Positions 1 through 9,700 of a DNA stretch of 64,000 nucleotides are shown here, one piece after another. The notes below the pieces were generated by a model. That model was given only the letters and a program-made list of their open reading frames with translations, had not been told where the DNA came from and searched no databases. Each line of letters begins with the position of its first letter. Positions within the stretch are counted from its first letter, which is position 1. Made by a program: the position numbers and the translations under genes. The DNA comes from Chlorogloeopsis sp038404745 (GTDB taxonomy: Bacteria; Cyanobacteriota; Cyanobacteriia; Cyanobacteriales; Nostocaceae), in NCBI RefSeq assembly GCF_038404745.2, contig NZ_JAYKTT020000012.1, positions 124,001 through 188,000 of the forward strand, read 5' to 3'.

Positions 1-390
1 GTTTACTGGGTGCAGTCCGTCAGCATCTTTATCGGGGTGAATTTGATGTAATAGAGAAACAGCATCCAGGTGGTTTGGTAGGGGTAACTGCACTAGAATA
101 CCATCTACCCGCTCATCCTGGTTTAGAGTATGAATAGCTTCCTCAAGTTCGGCTTGAGTAGTTTCTGTGGGGAAATGCTTACCAAAAGAGGCAATACCAA
201 CTTTTGCGCAAGCTCGCTCTTTGCCGCGTACATATGCAGCTGAGGCGGGGTTGTCGCCAACCATTAGTACTGCTAAACCTGGAGGGCGTTCTATTTGAGG
301 TTGTAGTTGGGTAATCTCAGCAGCAAGCTCTTGCTGAATTTTTGCAGCTAAAGCTTTACCATCGAGTAACTTGGCAGTTTTTGTTTCCAT
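1..390 (-). CDS. folD: FolD, methylenetetrahydrofolate dehydrogenase/cyclohydrolase (5' part, runs off window)
   Basis: Read on the minus strand from the ATG at 388-390, the frame stays open to the window edge. It begins METKTAKLLDGKALAAKIQQ and continues through PPGLAVLMVGDNPASAAYVRGKERAC, then GILVQLPLPNHLD and HPDKDADGLHPVN. These are the FolD signatures: the YVRxKxxAC segment carrying the catalytic Tyr and Lys region, the QLPLP substrate loop and the DKDVDG-type motif. FolD is a cytosolic enzyme that interconverts methylene-, methenyl- and formyl-tetrahydrofolate using NADP for purine and formyl-Met supply. About 130 residues of an expected 280-300 are visible; the NADP-binding C-terminal domain lies outside the window. 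It is divergent from the lipoprotein gene to its right. Confidence 0.93.
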   Translation of the reverse strand, partial: METKTAKLLDGKALAAKIQQELAAEITQLQPQIERPPGLAVLMVGDNPASAAYVRGKERACAKVGIASFGKHFPTETTQAELEEAIHTLNQDERVDGILVQLPLPNHLDAVSLLHQIHPDKDADGLHPVN

Positions 391-743
391 TCTATTATTA
401 GAAGTACGCTCTTACTTCGGCGTTGCTGTCCGATACCGTAGCAGCACTCACCAAATATAGACTCCTCAAAGAATTGTGAGATTTTTAGTTAGGGCTTCAT
501 TGATAGCTTTTGGTTGATGTTTATTTGCTGTAGGAAACATTAACCAACCACCAACAAAACAACGACCAAAACACAATCTCTCACAAATCAGATTCAGATC
601 TCTATCTTTATCTTCTCAGATTGGTTGCTTCAGGTGGGAGTGTTTTTCTCATACCGCAGAACATCCTCTTGATAGGAATTTACTCATTTAAAGTTGCGAC
701 TAAGCAACTACTGATGCCACAATTTCCGAAAAAGGTATCTTTT
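391..743. other. Intergenic region between folD and the lipoprotein gene
   Basis: This divergent gap should hold the promoters of folD (minus) and of the small lipoprotein gene (plus). I see no RNA gene, no convincing hairpin with a T-run and no operator. A TTG-initiated extension of the lipoprotein frame from 621 exists but is unlikely to be used. Confidence 0.5.
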
Positions 744-1130
744 ATGCTACAGGCAAAAGAAAAATTCCTCATTATTACGGTATCTCATTTGGGTTTGATG
801 TGTATACTTTCTTCAGGATTAGTGGGTTGCAGTCAGTTTAGTTTTTCCAAGGTAAATGCACTAGGAGCAAATGTAACTCCAATTCGGGAACTACAGTCAC
901 AACCAAGCATCGGTACGACAGCATACATTCAAGGCAAAGTAGAGAGGCGAGTACCTCTACTGAAGCGGCAGGCGTATTTAATTAACGACTCCACAGGAAA
1001 AATTTGGGCTATTACCAATCAAACTGCTTTGCAAGAGGGAGAATACGCAGTTATCAAAGGCAAAATTAAATATCAGCCTATACCTATAGCTGGCAAAGAT
1101 TTTGGAGAAGTATTTCTAGAAGAAAAGTAA
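744..1130 (+). CDS. Small predicted lipoprotein with OB-fold-like domain
   Basis: The chosen ATG at 744 gives 128 residues starting MLQAKEKF, with a basic n-region, a hydrophobic core and a lipobox LVGC followed by SQ, so a type II signal peptide and a lipid-anchored Cys are likely. The frame is open further upstream (ATG at 714, TTG at 621), but those starts place up to 41 residues ahead of the signal peptide. The mature part (IGTTAYIQGKVERR, LINDSTGKIWAITNQT, GEYAVIKGKIKY) has the strand pattern of a small OB-fold, as in bacterial envelope or nucleic-acid-binding OB proteins. It lies about 80 bp ahead of a Nudix gene on the same strand. No precise function can be given. Confidence 0.6.
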   Translation: MLQAKEKFLIITVSHLGLMCILSSGLVGCSQFSFSKVNALGANVTPIRELQSQPSIGTTAYIQGKVERRVPLLKRQAYLINDSTGKIWAITNQTALQEGEYAVIKGKIKYQPIPIAGKDFGEVFLEEK

Positions 1131-1213
1131 AAATCAGAACATCAAAATATAACTTTATAGATCTTAGCTAGTTGTCCTACATCTGACGTTTTGGTTGTCA
1201 GTCTTTCAGCAAG

Positions 1214-1684
1214 ATGTGGACAATAAAGAACGTTGATACTTATACAGTAGTAAATATGGCTGCTCATGTAGCGATCGCTATTCTCTACCAAAAAAACAAG
1301 TTTCTCATGCAACTGCGGGATAATATTCCCACTATTCTTTATCCTGGATACTGGGCGCTATTTGGCGGACATATAGAATCCGGTGAAACTCCAGATATAA
1401 CAGTAAAGCGAGAAATTTTAGAAGAAATTAATTACGAGCTACCACAAAAATTTGATGAGTTTGGCTGTTATGGTGATGATAGGGTGATTCGTCACGTTTT
1501 TCATGCGCCGCTTTTGGTGGAATTAGATCAGCTAGTTCTTAACGAAGGTTGGGATATGGGCTTACTTACACCGGAAGACATCAGCCAAGGTAGCTGTTAC
1601 TCAACAGTAGCAGGGGAAGTTCGACCTATAGGAACCGTACATCAACGTATATTGTTAGATTTTATACAGAAAATGAATATATAG
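1214..1684 (+). CDS. Nudix hydrolase
   Basis: The 156-residue protein carries a Nudix box: GGHIESGETPDITVKREILEE, matching Gx5Ex7REUxEE with the following Gly replaced by Asn (EEINY). Nudix enzymes cleave nucleoside diphosphates linked to another moiety, using Mg2+ held by the Glu residues of the box; the substrate cannot be told from sequence. The start is uncertain: ATG at 1214 has weak upstream purines, while ATG at 1256 (MAAHVAIAILYQ) would begin exactly at the first strand of the fold. The stop lies 10 bp before the AI-2E permease start, so the two are probably cotranscribed. Confidence 0.85.
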   Translation: MWTIKNVDTYTVVNMAAHVAIAILYQKNKFLMQLRDNIPTILYPGYWALFGGHIESGETPDITVKREILEEINYELPQKFDEFGCYGDDRVIRHVFHAPLLVELDQLVLNEGWDMGLLTPEDISQGSCYSTVAGEVRPIGTVHQRILLDFIQKMNI

Positions 1685-1694
1685 AATCAGTGCC

Positions 1695-2792
1695 ATGCAA
1701 TCAGTAAACAAACTACCGCGATGGTTAACCTTTGGCTTGGCATTTCCCCTTGTCATCCTCAACGGCTGGGTATTGCTTCAGGTAATCAGGTATTTTCAGC
1801 CATTAGTTAGCATTTTAATTGCTGCTTTATTGCTGGCTTTTCTGTTAGATTATCCCATCCGATTTTTTCAAAAACAAGGAATAAAACGCAACGTTGCTAT
1901 TACGCTCGCCTTATTGCTAACTGCATTTATATTGGTGGCTTTAGGTATCACTGTGGTACCGCTAATCATACAGCAAATCAATGAACTGGCTAATATTTTG
2001 CCGACTTGGATTGATTCTGGTAGTCAACAGCTACAAAATTTTCAAAACTGGGCAACAACAGAACAATTACCAGTACACCTAAGTGGATTATTACCCCAAA
2101 TTCTCGACCGAGTATCAACTCAAATTCAAAATTTTACTGGCAAAATATTAAGCTTTGCTTTAGATACTATCGGCAGTCTCGTCAACATTTTGCTGACAGT
2201 AGTGTTGACTTTCTACCTAGTCTTAAATGGAGAAAGTATCTGGGACGGAATATTTTTATGGTTTCCGTCGCACATCGGAACATACATTCGTCAATCACTA
2301 CGCGAGGACTTTCAAAATTACTTTCTTGGTCAATTAACTTTAGCTACTATCTTGGCAACAGGAATTACACTAGCATTTTTAGTGCTGCAAGTTCCATTAG
2401 GTTTATTATTCGGATTAGTAATAGGTTTTTTTGCTTTATTCCCTTTTGGTACGGGAATAGGAATTGGTATAGTTAGCTCTTTAGTGGCATTAAATAACTT
2501 TTGGTTGGGAGTAGAAGTTTTAATTGTCGCAGTAGCAATTGACCAATTTAATTCTAATTTTGTTGCCCCTCGTATTCTTGGTAATTTAACTGGTTTAAAT
2601 CCTGTGTGGGTAGTTATTTCCTTACTTTTAGGGGCAAAATTAGGAGGACTATTGGGATTATTAGTTGCAATTCCTTTGGCTAGTTTTATTAAAAGTGTTG
2701 CAGATAGTTGGCGTGAAGGAAAATTTGAGAAAGTGGAAGAGATAGAGTCAGAACCAACTGTAGTGATCAGTGAGAAAATAGAAACTTTATAG
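1695..2792 (+). CDS. AI-2E family (PerM/UPF0118) membrane transporter
   Basis: This 365-residue protein is a typical AI-2E/PerM family permease with seven to eight hydrophobic segments. There is an N-terminal pair (about residues 12-55), a third around 65-90, an extracytoplasmic stretch rich in QQINELANILPTW around 95-145, and a C-terminal block with VVLTFYLVL, LGLLFGLVIGFFALFPFGTGIGIG and the family-typical NPVWVVISLLLGAKLGGLLGLLVAIP. Members export small molecules such as autoinducer-2 or act as Na+/H+ antiporters; the substrate here is unknown. The C-terminal about 30 residues are acidic and cytosolic. It follows the Nudix gene closely, suggesting one transcript. Confidence 0.9.
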   Translation: MQSVNKLPRWLTFGLAFPLVILNGWVLLQVIRYFQPLVSILIAALLLAFLLDYPIRFFQKQGIKRNVAITLALLLTAFILVALGITVVPLIIQQINELANILPTWIDSGSQQLQNFQNWATTEQLPVHLSGLLPQILDRVSTQIQNFTGKILSFALDTIGSLVNILLTVVLTFYLVLNGESIWDGIFLWFPSHIGTYIRQSLREDFQNYFLGQLTLATILATGITLAFLVLQVPLGLLFGLVIGFFALFPFGTGIGIGIVSSLVALNNFWLGVEVLIVAVAIDQFNSNFVAPRILGNLTGLNPVWVVISLLLGAKLGGLLGLLVAIPLASFIKSVADSWREGKFEKVEEIESEPTVVISEKIETL

Positions 2793-2830
2793 TTAGTTAA
2801 ATAGTGGACATTTGACATCTAGAATCATGA

Positions 2831-3397
2831 TTAAAAAATCACATCTTCGTAAAGTGCTGCCATCGTTCCTTCAAAATTAATGCTATTTAGTCGAAAGTAT
2901 TCTTGCTGCGAAGTGTACGATCGCAAAACCCATAACCCTTCATTATTACGCTGGAAGCACTCCACTCGCTGACGTTTAGTATTGATTAAAAAATACTCTT
3001 GTAAGCTCTCCAATACTTGGTAATCAGCGAATTTATCGCCCCGATCGAAGGCTTCAGTAGAGTCAGATAAAACTTCGACAATTAAACAAGGATATTTTTT
3101 ATAAGCTGGCGTTTCTTGGTCTCGTTGGTCGCAAGTAACCATCACATCAGGATAGTAAAATCGATTCAGGGATTCGATTCGTACTTTCATATCAGAGATA
3201 TAAACACGACAGCCAGATCCGCGTACATGATTGCGGAGCAGAGCAAACAAATTTCCGGCAATAGTAACGTGAGGATCTAGCGCTCCAGCCATTGCGTAGA
3301 TATACCCATCAATGTACTCATGCTTGACATCACTGTGTTCCTCCATTTCGAGGTATGCCTTGGCAGTGAGATAGTCTTGTTGAGGAGAAGCAATCAT
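2831..3397 (-). CDS. Uma2 family (DUF820) PD-(D/E)XK restriction endonuclease-like protein
   Basis: The 188-residue protein begins MIASPQQDYLTAKAYLEMEEHSDVKHEYIDGYIYAMAGA, the usual Uma2 opening, and contains the nuclease core FYYPDVMVTC followed by PCLIVEVLSDSTEAFDRGDKFADY. The PD and ExE-type residues fit a PD-(D/E)XK active site. Uma2 proteins are hugely expanded in filamentous cyanobacteria and their biological role is unsettled. The length is full for the family. It is convergent with the AI-2E permease (38 bp between stops). Confidence 0.92.
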   Translation of the reverse strand: MIASPQQDYLTAKAYLEMEEHSDVKHEYIDGYIYAMAGALDPHVTIAGNLFALLRNHVRGSGCRVYISDMKVRIESLNRFYYPDVMVTCDQRDQETPAYKKYPCLIVEVLSDSTEAFDRGDKFADYQVLESLQEYFLINTKRQRVECFQRNNEGLWVLRSYTSQQEYFRLNSINFEGTMAALYEDVIF

Positions 3398-3739
3398 AAG
3401 TTAAAACCTCGCTGAGTTTTTGCTCCTAATTTGAAAAATAATTGCGACAGATGGAATATTTAAGAGCTTATCCAGTATTTTTTCACAATCTAAAATCAAA
3501 AATAGTATGAGTTCTAGGTTAGCGTTTGAGAACAGCAAGTTAGACTCCCACGGGCAAGTAGCCCACAACGCTCGTCATGAAAATTTGAATCTTAATACAT
3601 CCTTACACCCCCACACCCTCACACCCATTTTCAAGACAGTATTGAGTTAGTTAACAAACCTTGAACAAAATGAAAGTATCGCTGATAACGCGATATCATC
3701 GTATCTTATGTCAGTTGCCATCTGTACTGCTAAACTTCG
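3398..3739. other. Divergent intergenic region between the Uma2 gene and mutS
   Basis: The region contains a short C-rich tandem (cacccccacaccctcacacc near 3606-3626) of the low-complexity type common between cyanobacterial genes, and presumably the promoters of both flanking genes. I see no RNA gene or clear operator. Confidence 0.4.
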
Positions 3740-6415
3740 ATGACTGCTTCTCACTCTGCATCCCAACCCACTGGAAACAACAATGCGATTGCGCCTATTT
3801 CTGATTATCGAACCGTGGATCGCAGCAAGCTGACTCAAATGTTCCAGCATTATGTCGAAACCAAAGAGAAGCATCCTCACGCGGTGTTGTTGTATCGGGT
3901 GGGAGATTTCTTTGAATGCTATTTCCAAGATGCTGTTACTTTGGCACAGGAGTTAGAACTATTCCTGACTAGCAAGCCAGTCGGAGAAGTGGGCAGAGTA
4001 GCAATGAGTGGTGTCCCGCACCATGCTTGGGAGCGTCATGCAACTTTGTTGGTAGAAAAAGGCTATGCGGTTGTCATTTGCGATCAAGTAGAAGATGCGG
4101 CGGAAGCGGCTGGTAGATTGGTACGGCGGGAAATAACACGCATTCTCACTCCCGGTACTTTGCTCGAAGAGGGAATGCTAAAATCTGGTCGCAATAATTA
4201 CTTGGCAGCTGTGGTAATTGCAGGGGAGCATTGGGGTTTAGCATATGCGGATATCTCTACAGGTGAATTCCTCACTACCCAAGGCAGCAATTCGGAACAT
4301 TTGACACAGGAATTGATGCGCTTACAGCCAGCGGAAGTTCTAATTCCTACCAATGCTCCTGATTTGGGAGGTTTATTACGTCCGGGAGAAAAATCTGAGC
4401 ATTTGCCGGAATGTTTGCCACCTGCTTTTTGTTATGCTTTACGATCGCAAATTCCTTTCTCGGCAGGAGAAGCCAGAGCCAGATTGTTGCAGAAGTTTAA
4501 AGTGCGATCGCTCGAAGGTATGGGTTGCGAACATCTTCCCCTAGCAGTGCGTGCCGCTGGCGGTCTTCTGCAATACTTAGAAGAAACCCAAAAACATAAC
4601 TCAGTTCCGCTCCAAGCCCTCCGTACCTACACCATTACTGATTACCTAATTGTTGACCATCAAACACGCCGCAACCTGGAAATTACGCAAACAGTTCGAG
4701 ATGGCAGTTTTCATGGTTCCTTGCTGTGGGCGTTAGATAGAACTAGTACAGCAATGGGCAGTCGTGCCTTGCGGCGGTGGTTATTACAACCGCTACTTGA
4801 TATCAAAGGGATTCGGGCGCGACAAGATACGATTCAAGAATTAGTAGAAAATACTCCCCTACGTCAAGATTTACGGCAGTTGCTACGGCAAATTTATGAC
4901 TTGGAACGCCTCACAGGCAGGGCTGGCTCTGGTACTGCTAACGGCAAAGATTTAGTAGCTTTGGCAGATTCGCTTGCTAAATTACCAGAATTAGCGCTAT
5001 TAGTATCAGAAACTCGTTCTCCTTTTCTTAAAGCCTTACAAAAAGTGCCGCCTGTATTGGAAGAATTGGCACAAAAAATCAGCGCTCATCTGATTGAGAC
5101 GCCACCAGTACATATTAAAGAGGGTGGATTAATTCGTCCTGGGGTGAACAAGCACTTGGATGAAAGACGTGTTTTGGTAGAAGAAGATCAAAAATGGATT
5201 GCCAATTTAGAAGTAGACGAACGCTCAAGAACGGGAATTCAAACACTAAAGGTAGGATTTAACAAAACTTTCGGTTATTACATCAGTATTTCCCGTGCTA
5301 AAGCTGACCAAGTACCGTCAAATTATATACGCAAGCAGACACTGACAAATGAGGAACGCTACATTACTCCGGAACTAAAGGAACGGGAAGCACGAATCCT
5401 CACAGCGCGAGACGATTTAAATCAGATGGAGTATGAAATTTTTGTAGCACTACGAGAAGAGGTGGGACAGCAGGCAGAGGTAATCCGCAATCTTTCCCGT
5501 GCAGTGGCAGCAGCAGATGTACTATGTGGCTTGGCAGAATTGGCAGTGCATCAAGGTTATTGTTGTCCAGAAATGGTAGAAGGACGAGAAATTTATATTG
5601 TGGATGGACGGCATCCGGTAGTAGAACAGTCTTTGCCTGCGGGATTTTTTGTGCCGAATTCGACTCAATTAGGGAACGGGGGACAGGGGACAGGGGACAG
5701 GGAACAGGGAAATACGGAGAAAGGAGGAAGCGGAGAAAGTGAGGCGGTTATCTCTTCAGTGCCTGCGTCCCCGCGTCCCTGCGTCCCCGCGTCCTCATCT
5801 CCCGACTTAATTATCCTCACCGGGCCGAATGCGAGTGGTAAAAGTTGTTATTTAAGGCAAGTGGGATTGATACAACTGATGGCGCAAATTGGCAGTTTTG
5901 TACCTGCTAGTTTTGCTCGATTAGGGATATGCGATCGCATTTTTACTCGTGTAGGTGCGGTAGATGATTTAGCCACCGGTCAATCTACGTTCATGGTGGA
6001 GATGAACGAAACGGCGAATATCCTCAACCATGCTACATCGCGGTCTTTAGTATTACTAGATGAAATTGGGCGCGGAACGGCAACTTTCGATGGTCTTTCT
6101 ATTGCTTGGGCGGTAGCAGAGTACCTAGCAACGGAAATTCGAGCTAGAACAATTTTTGCCACCCATTACCACGAGCTGAATGAATTGGCATCGTTGTTGG
6201 AAAATGTGGCAAATTATCAAGTGACAGTGAAGGAATTACCAGAACAAATTATTTTTTTACACCAAGTTCAACCGGGAGGTGCTGACAAGTCCTATGGCAT
6301 AGAAGCAGGAAGATTAGCAGGTTTACCCAAGGTGGTGATTCAACGAGCTAAACAAGTAATGGGGCAAATCGAAAAACACAGTAAGATTGCGATCAGTTTA
6401 CGTGAGGGTTTGTAA
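3740..6415 (+). CDS. mutS: DNA mismatch repair protein MutS
   Basis: The 891-residue protein is a full MutS. The mismatch-recognition domain has the Phe-x-Glu motif in VGDFFECYFQDA (about residue 55). Connector, lever and clamp domains follow, with NERYITPELKERE near 540. The ATPase domain has Walker A GPNASGKS at residues 695-702, Walker B LVLLDEIGRGTATFDG, and THYHEL. MutS binds mismatches and recruits MutL during post-replicative repair. Just before the ATPase domain (residues about 645-688, bases 5672-5805) lies a low-complexity, in-frame segment GNGGQGTGDREQG followed by repeats coding PASPRPCVPASS. It is made of GGGGACAGGG and GCGTCCC repeat units that look like an inserted dispersed repeat. 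The core motifs are intact, so the protein is probably functional. Confidence 0.97.
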   Translation: MTASHSASQPTGNNNAIAPISDYRTVDRSKLTQMFQHYVETKEKHPHAVLLYRVGDFFECYFQDAVTLAQELELFLTSKPVGEVGRVAMSGVPHHAWERHATLLVEKGYAVVICDQVEDAAEAAGRLVRREITRILTPGTLLEEGMLKSGRNNYLAAVVIAGEHWGLAYADISTGEFLTTQGSNSEHLTQELMRLQPAEVLIPTNAPDLGGLLRPGEKSEHLPECLPPAFCYALRSQIPFSAGEARARLLQKFKVRSLEGMGCEHLPLAVRAAGGLLQYLEETQKHNSVPLQALRTYTITDYLIVDHQTRRNLEITQTVRDGSFHGSLLWALDRTSTAMGSRALRRWLLQPLLDIKGIRARQDTIQELVENTPLRQDLRQLLRQIYDLERLTGRAGSGTANGKDLVALADSLAKLPELALLVSETRSPFLKALQKVPPVLEELAQKISAHLIETPPVHIKEGGLIRPGVNKHLDERRVLVEEDQKWIANLEVDERSRTGIQTLKVGFNKTFGYYISISRAKADQVPSNYIRKQTLTNEERYITPELKEREARILTARDDLNQMEYEIFVALREEVGQQAEVIRNLSRAVAAADVLCGLAELAVHQGYCCPEMVEGREIYIVDGRHPVVEQSLPAGFFVPNSTQLGNGGQGTGDREQGNTEKGGSGESEAVISSVPASPRPCVPASSSPDLIILTGPNASGKSCYLRQVGLIQLMAQIGSFVPASFARLGICDRIFTRVGAVDDLATGQSTFMVEMNETANILNHATSRSLVLLDEIGRGTATFDGLSIAWAVAEYLATEIRARTIFATHYHELNELASLLENVANYQVTVKELPEQIIFLHQVQPGGADKSYGIEAGRLAGLPKVVIQRAKQVMGQIEKHSKIAISLREGL
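5672..5805 (+). repeat. Tandem low-complexity repeat inside mutS coding sequence
   Basis: The DNA holds several units of ggggacagg followed, about 55 bases on, by a gcgtccc-type tandem (5765-5795). The reading frame stays open and encodes a Gly/Gln/Pro/Ser-rich linker immediately ahead of the MutS Walker A. The first half resembles a repeat in the histidine kinase gene at 16616-16641. Confidence 0.8.
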
Positions 6416-6722
6416 GTCAGAGACTAGCGCCGCTTGATAGAACTATAAATGCCGATCCTGATGACTGCGACATAAATTTAATTTTATCCCCCCATAGGGG
6501 GATGTATACTGAATAACTGAGAAGCGTTTACCTTCAGGAAAAGGCTAATTTTGGTGTACCTAATAGGCTTCCTTAAGCAGCGATCGCAAACCAATCTTTG
6601 CTATTCCTCAAGCAACACCTTGTGAATTATCCAATCAGCCTCAATTGATTTGGCAAAGTCGAACAATACACAAGACTGCTAGTGTCAATCGACAAATTTA
6701 TCCTTGATCCAGCTCCAAGTTT
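6416..6722. other. Intergenic region after mutS with a perfect hairpin
   Basis: The only clear structure is a hairpin at 6486-6503, with 7-bp arms atccccc and gggggat around a 4-base loop. It has no T-run on the plus strand, so it may be a weak terminator of mutS or a dispersed palindrome. No gene is seen. Confidence 0.45.
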
Positions 6723-9700
6723 ATGCTGACGCAACGCCAACATACGATCCTCATTGTCGATGATGTACAAGACAATCGGGAAAAGTATCGGTGCTATTTA
6801 ACAACCGATTCAGACATCACTTATACGATCTTGGAGGCAAAATCAGCAAAGGATACCTTAGCGCTGTGTTGCACTTTAGCGAATGGAAGCAAATCTTGCA
6901 CACTTGATGTAATTCTCTTAAAATACCACCTCAACGATGGAGATGGATTAGAAGTTTTAGCAGCACTGAAAGCCCAACTGGGAAAAACCTGTCCTCCTGT
7001 GGTGATTATTGATGGTGACAATAGCGCCATAGCAGTGCGGGCAATTAAAGGCGGAGCCGAAGATTATCTTGTTTACGATCAACTCACATCAGAGCAGTTA
7101 CGGTACACAATGCAAAGTGCAATTGAAAATGCCGAATTGCGTCGAGCACTGCACGAAAGCGAAGAAAGATTCCGCACCTCAGTCGAGAATATGCTTGATT
7201 GCTTCGGCATCTACTCGGCAATTCGCAATGAAGTGGGGGAAATCGTAGACTTCCGAGTGGAGTATGTCAACGCTGCTGCCTGTGAAGCCAATCAAATGAC
7301 AAAAGAACAACAGCTTGGCAAAAGACTATGTGAATTGCTGCCTGCTCATCGCGAGAGTGGGTTATTTGCAGAATACTGTCGGGTTGTAGAAACAGGCGAA
7401 CCGCTAGTCAAAGAATCACTTATTTACTCTGATGTTTACGGACACAAACGGCTCACTAGAGCTTTCGATATCCGAGTCACTAAATTAGAAGATGGGTTTG
7501 TTGCTGCATGGCGAGACATTACCCAAACTAAGCAATCTGAAGAGGAAGCACTTCGAGAAAGCGAACGGCGCTTCCGTGCTATTTTTAATTCCACGTTTCA
7601 ATTTATCGGACTGCTCACCATTGACGGCATCTTGATTGAAGTTAATCAGACAGCACTCGATTTTGGTGGCTTAACCCACGCTGATGTCATTAATCATCCT
7701 TTTTGGGAAACACGGTGGTGGACAATTTCATCCCAAACTCAAGAGCAACTCAAAGCCGCGATCGCTCAAGCTGCAAGCGGAGAATTTGTGCGCTATGAAG
7801 TCGATATCTGGGGAGCAGGCGAGCAAGTTACTACGATTGATTTCTCCCTCAAACCTGTGCGTGATGAGTCAGGGCAAGTAAGTCTGTTGATTCCAGAAGG
7901 ACGAGATATTAGTGAACGAGTGCGCCTTAGAGGCGATCGCCAAAAATTAGAAGCCTCATTGCAAGCAGCAAACAAGCAGTTAGAGCAACGAGTGGTAGAA
8001 CGCACTGCCCAGTTACAGCAAGCAAATGCCACAATTGCTGAACGCGAGGCAACACTGCGGGCTTATTACGACAACGCACCGATGCAGATGGGAGTTGTCG
8101 AATTGACTGAGAACGATATTATTCACATCTACGACAACGCTGCTACTTGCCGCTTCTTTGGACGTCAACCAGGCAGTACAAGCAAAAAACTTGCCAGTGA
8201 GCTAGGAGCACCCCCTACTGCCATCCAAACGTGGCTTACCCAGTATCACAAATCACAGGCGCAGGGAAAACCAGTGCAGTTCGAGTATATCCACGAGGAT
8301 AGTCAAAGCAATCTGCGTTACTTGTCAGTGACAGTCTTCCCCATTGATCCAGCCTTATTTGGGTGTCCTCGATTTTGCTACGTCGCCGAAGACATCAGCG
8401 AACGTAAACGGGTGGAAGAAGCTCTCCGGCAAAGCCAAGCCCAACTTCAGCAGCAACTAGCAGAAATTGAATCTATCTACCAATCAGCCCCGATTGGACT
8501 AAACGTCATTGACACCAACCTGCGCTTTGTGCGGATTAATGAACGATTGGCACAAATTAATGGATTGCCTGCACAAGAACATATCGGGCGCACTGTACGA
8601 GAGGTGCTACCACATCTAGCCGATGAAGTCGAACCGTTGTTACGCCAGGTATTGGCGGGAGAGCCGCTTTTAAATGTAGAAATTCATGGGGAAACTCCGG
8701 CTCAACCTGGTGTGCAGCGAATTTGGTTAGAACACTTTTTACCATTAAAAGTTAATAACCAGATTATTGGCATCAGCACGGTTTGTGAGGAAATCACTGA
8801 TCGCAAGCAGCATGAAGCTAAGTTACGACAAGTGCTGCAAAAACTGAACTTCCACGTTGAGAACTCCCCCTTAGGAGTAATTGAGTGGGATCGGGACTTT
8901 CGGGTGTCGCGCTTCTCAAAAGAAGCCGAACGCATTTTCGGTTGGCAAGCAGAGGAATTACTAGGCAAGCGATTTGATGAGTGGAAGCTCATTTATGAGG
9001 AAGATACCGAACGAGTGACAAGTATAGTCAAGCGATTAGCCGAAGGTATTGAACCGCGAGTAGCAATCCAGAATCGCAACTACACCAAAGCCGGAACAGT
9101 AATTGATTGTCAGTGGTATGACTCTGCCTTATTAGATGAGTCTGGCAACCTAGTTTCAGTGCTATCACTGGTTTTAGATGTGAGCGATCGCGTCCGGCTA
9201 TTAGCGGAGCGCGAGCGAGTGTTGCAACAAGAACAAGCAGCCCGCGAGCAAGCTGAACGCGCCAACCGCGTCAAAGATGAATTTCTGGCCGTTCTTTCCC
9301 ACGAGCTGCGTACGCCGCTTAACCCCATCCTTGGTTGGGCTAAATTACTTAAAAGCGGCAAGTTAAATGCACAAAAGACAGCTGAAGCTTTAAATATTAT
9401 TGAGCGCAATGCCAAATTACAGGTTGACCTAATTGAGGATTTGCTGGATGTGTCTCGCATTCTTCAAGGCAAGCTCACCCTGAATGTTTCCACAATTAAT
9501 TTAGAATCCATAATTTCAGCAGCTATAGAAACAGTGCGTTTAGCAGCCGAAACAAAAGAAATTCAGATTCAAACTATTATTGAACCAAATGTAGGGCAAG
9601 TTGCAGGTGATCCTGCCCGCTTACAACAAGTTGTTTGGAATCTCCTGTCCAATGCTGTCAAATTTACTTCCACCGGTGGGCGAGTGGAAATCAAGCTAGA

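Noticed and set aside
2330..2818. 162-codon minus-strand frame opposite the AI-2E permease
   Set aside because: The plus-strand permease is clearly coding; the antisense frame has a Lys/Thr/Asn-rich shadow composition.
5672..5805. Intein or frameshift in mutS
   Set aside because: The segment is only about 45 codons, has no splicing motifs, and the frame continues; it is a low-complexity insertion.
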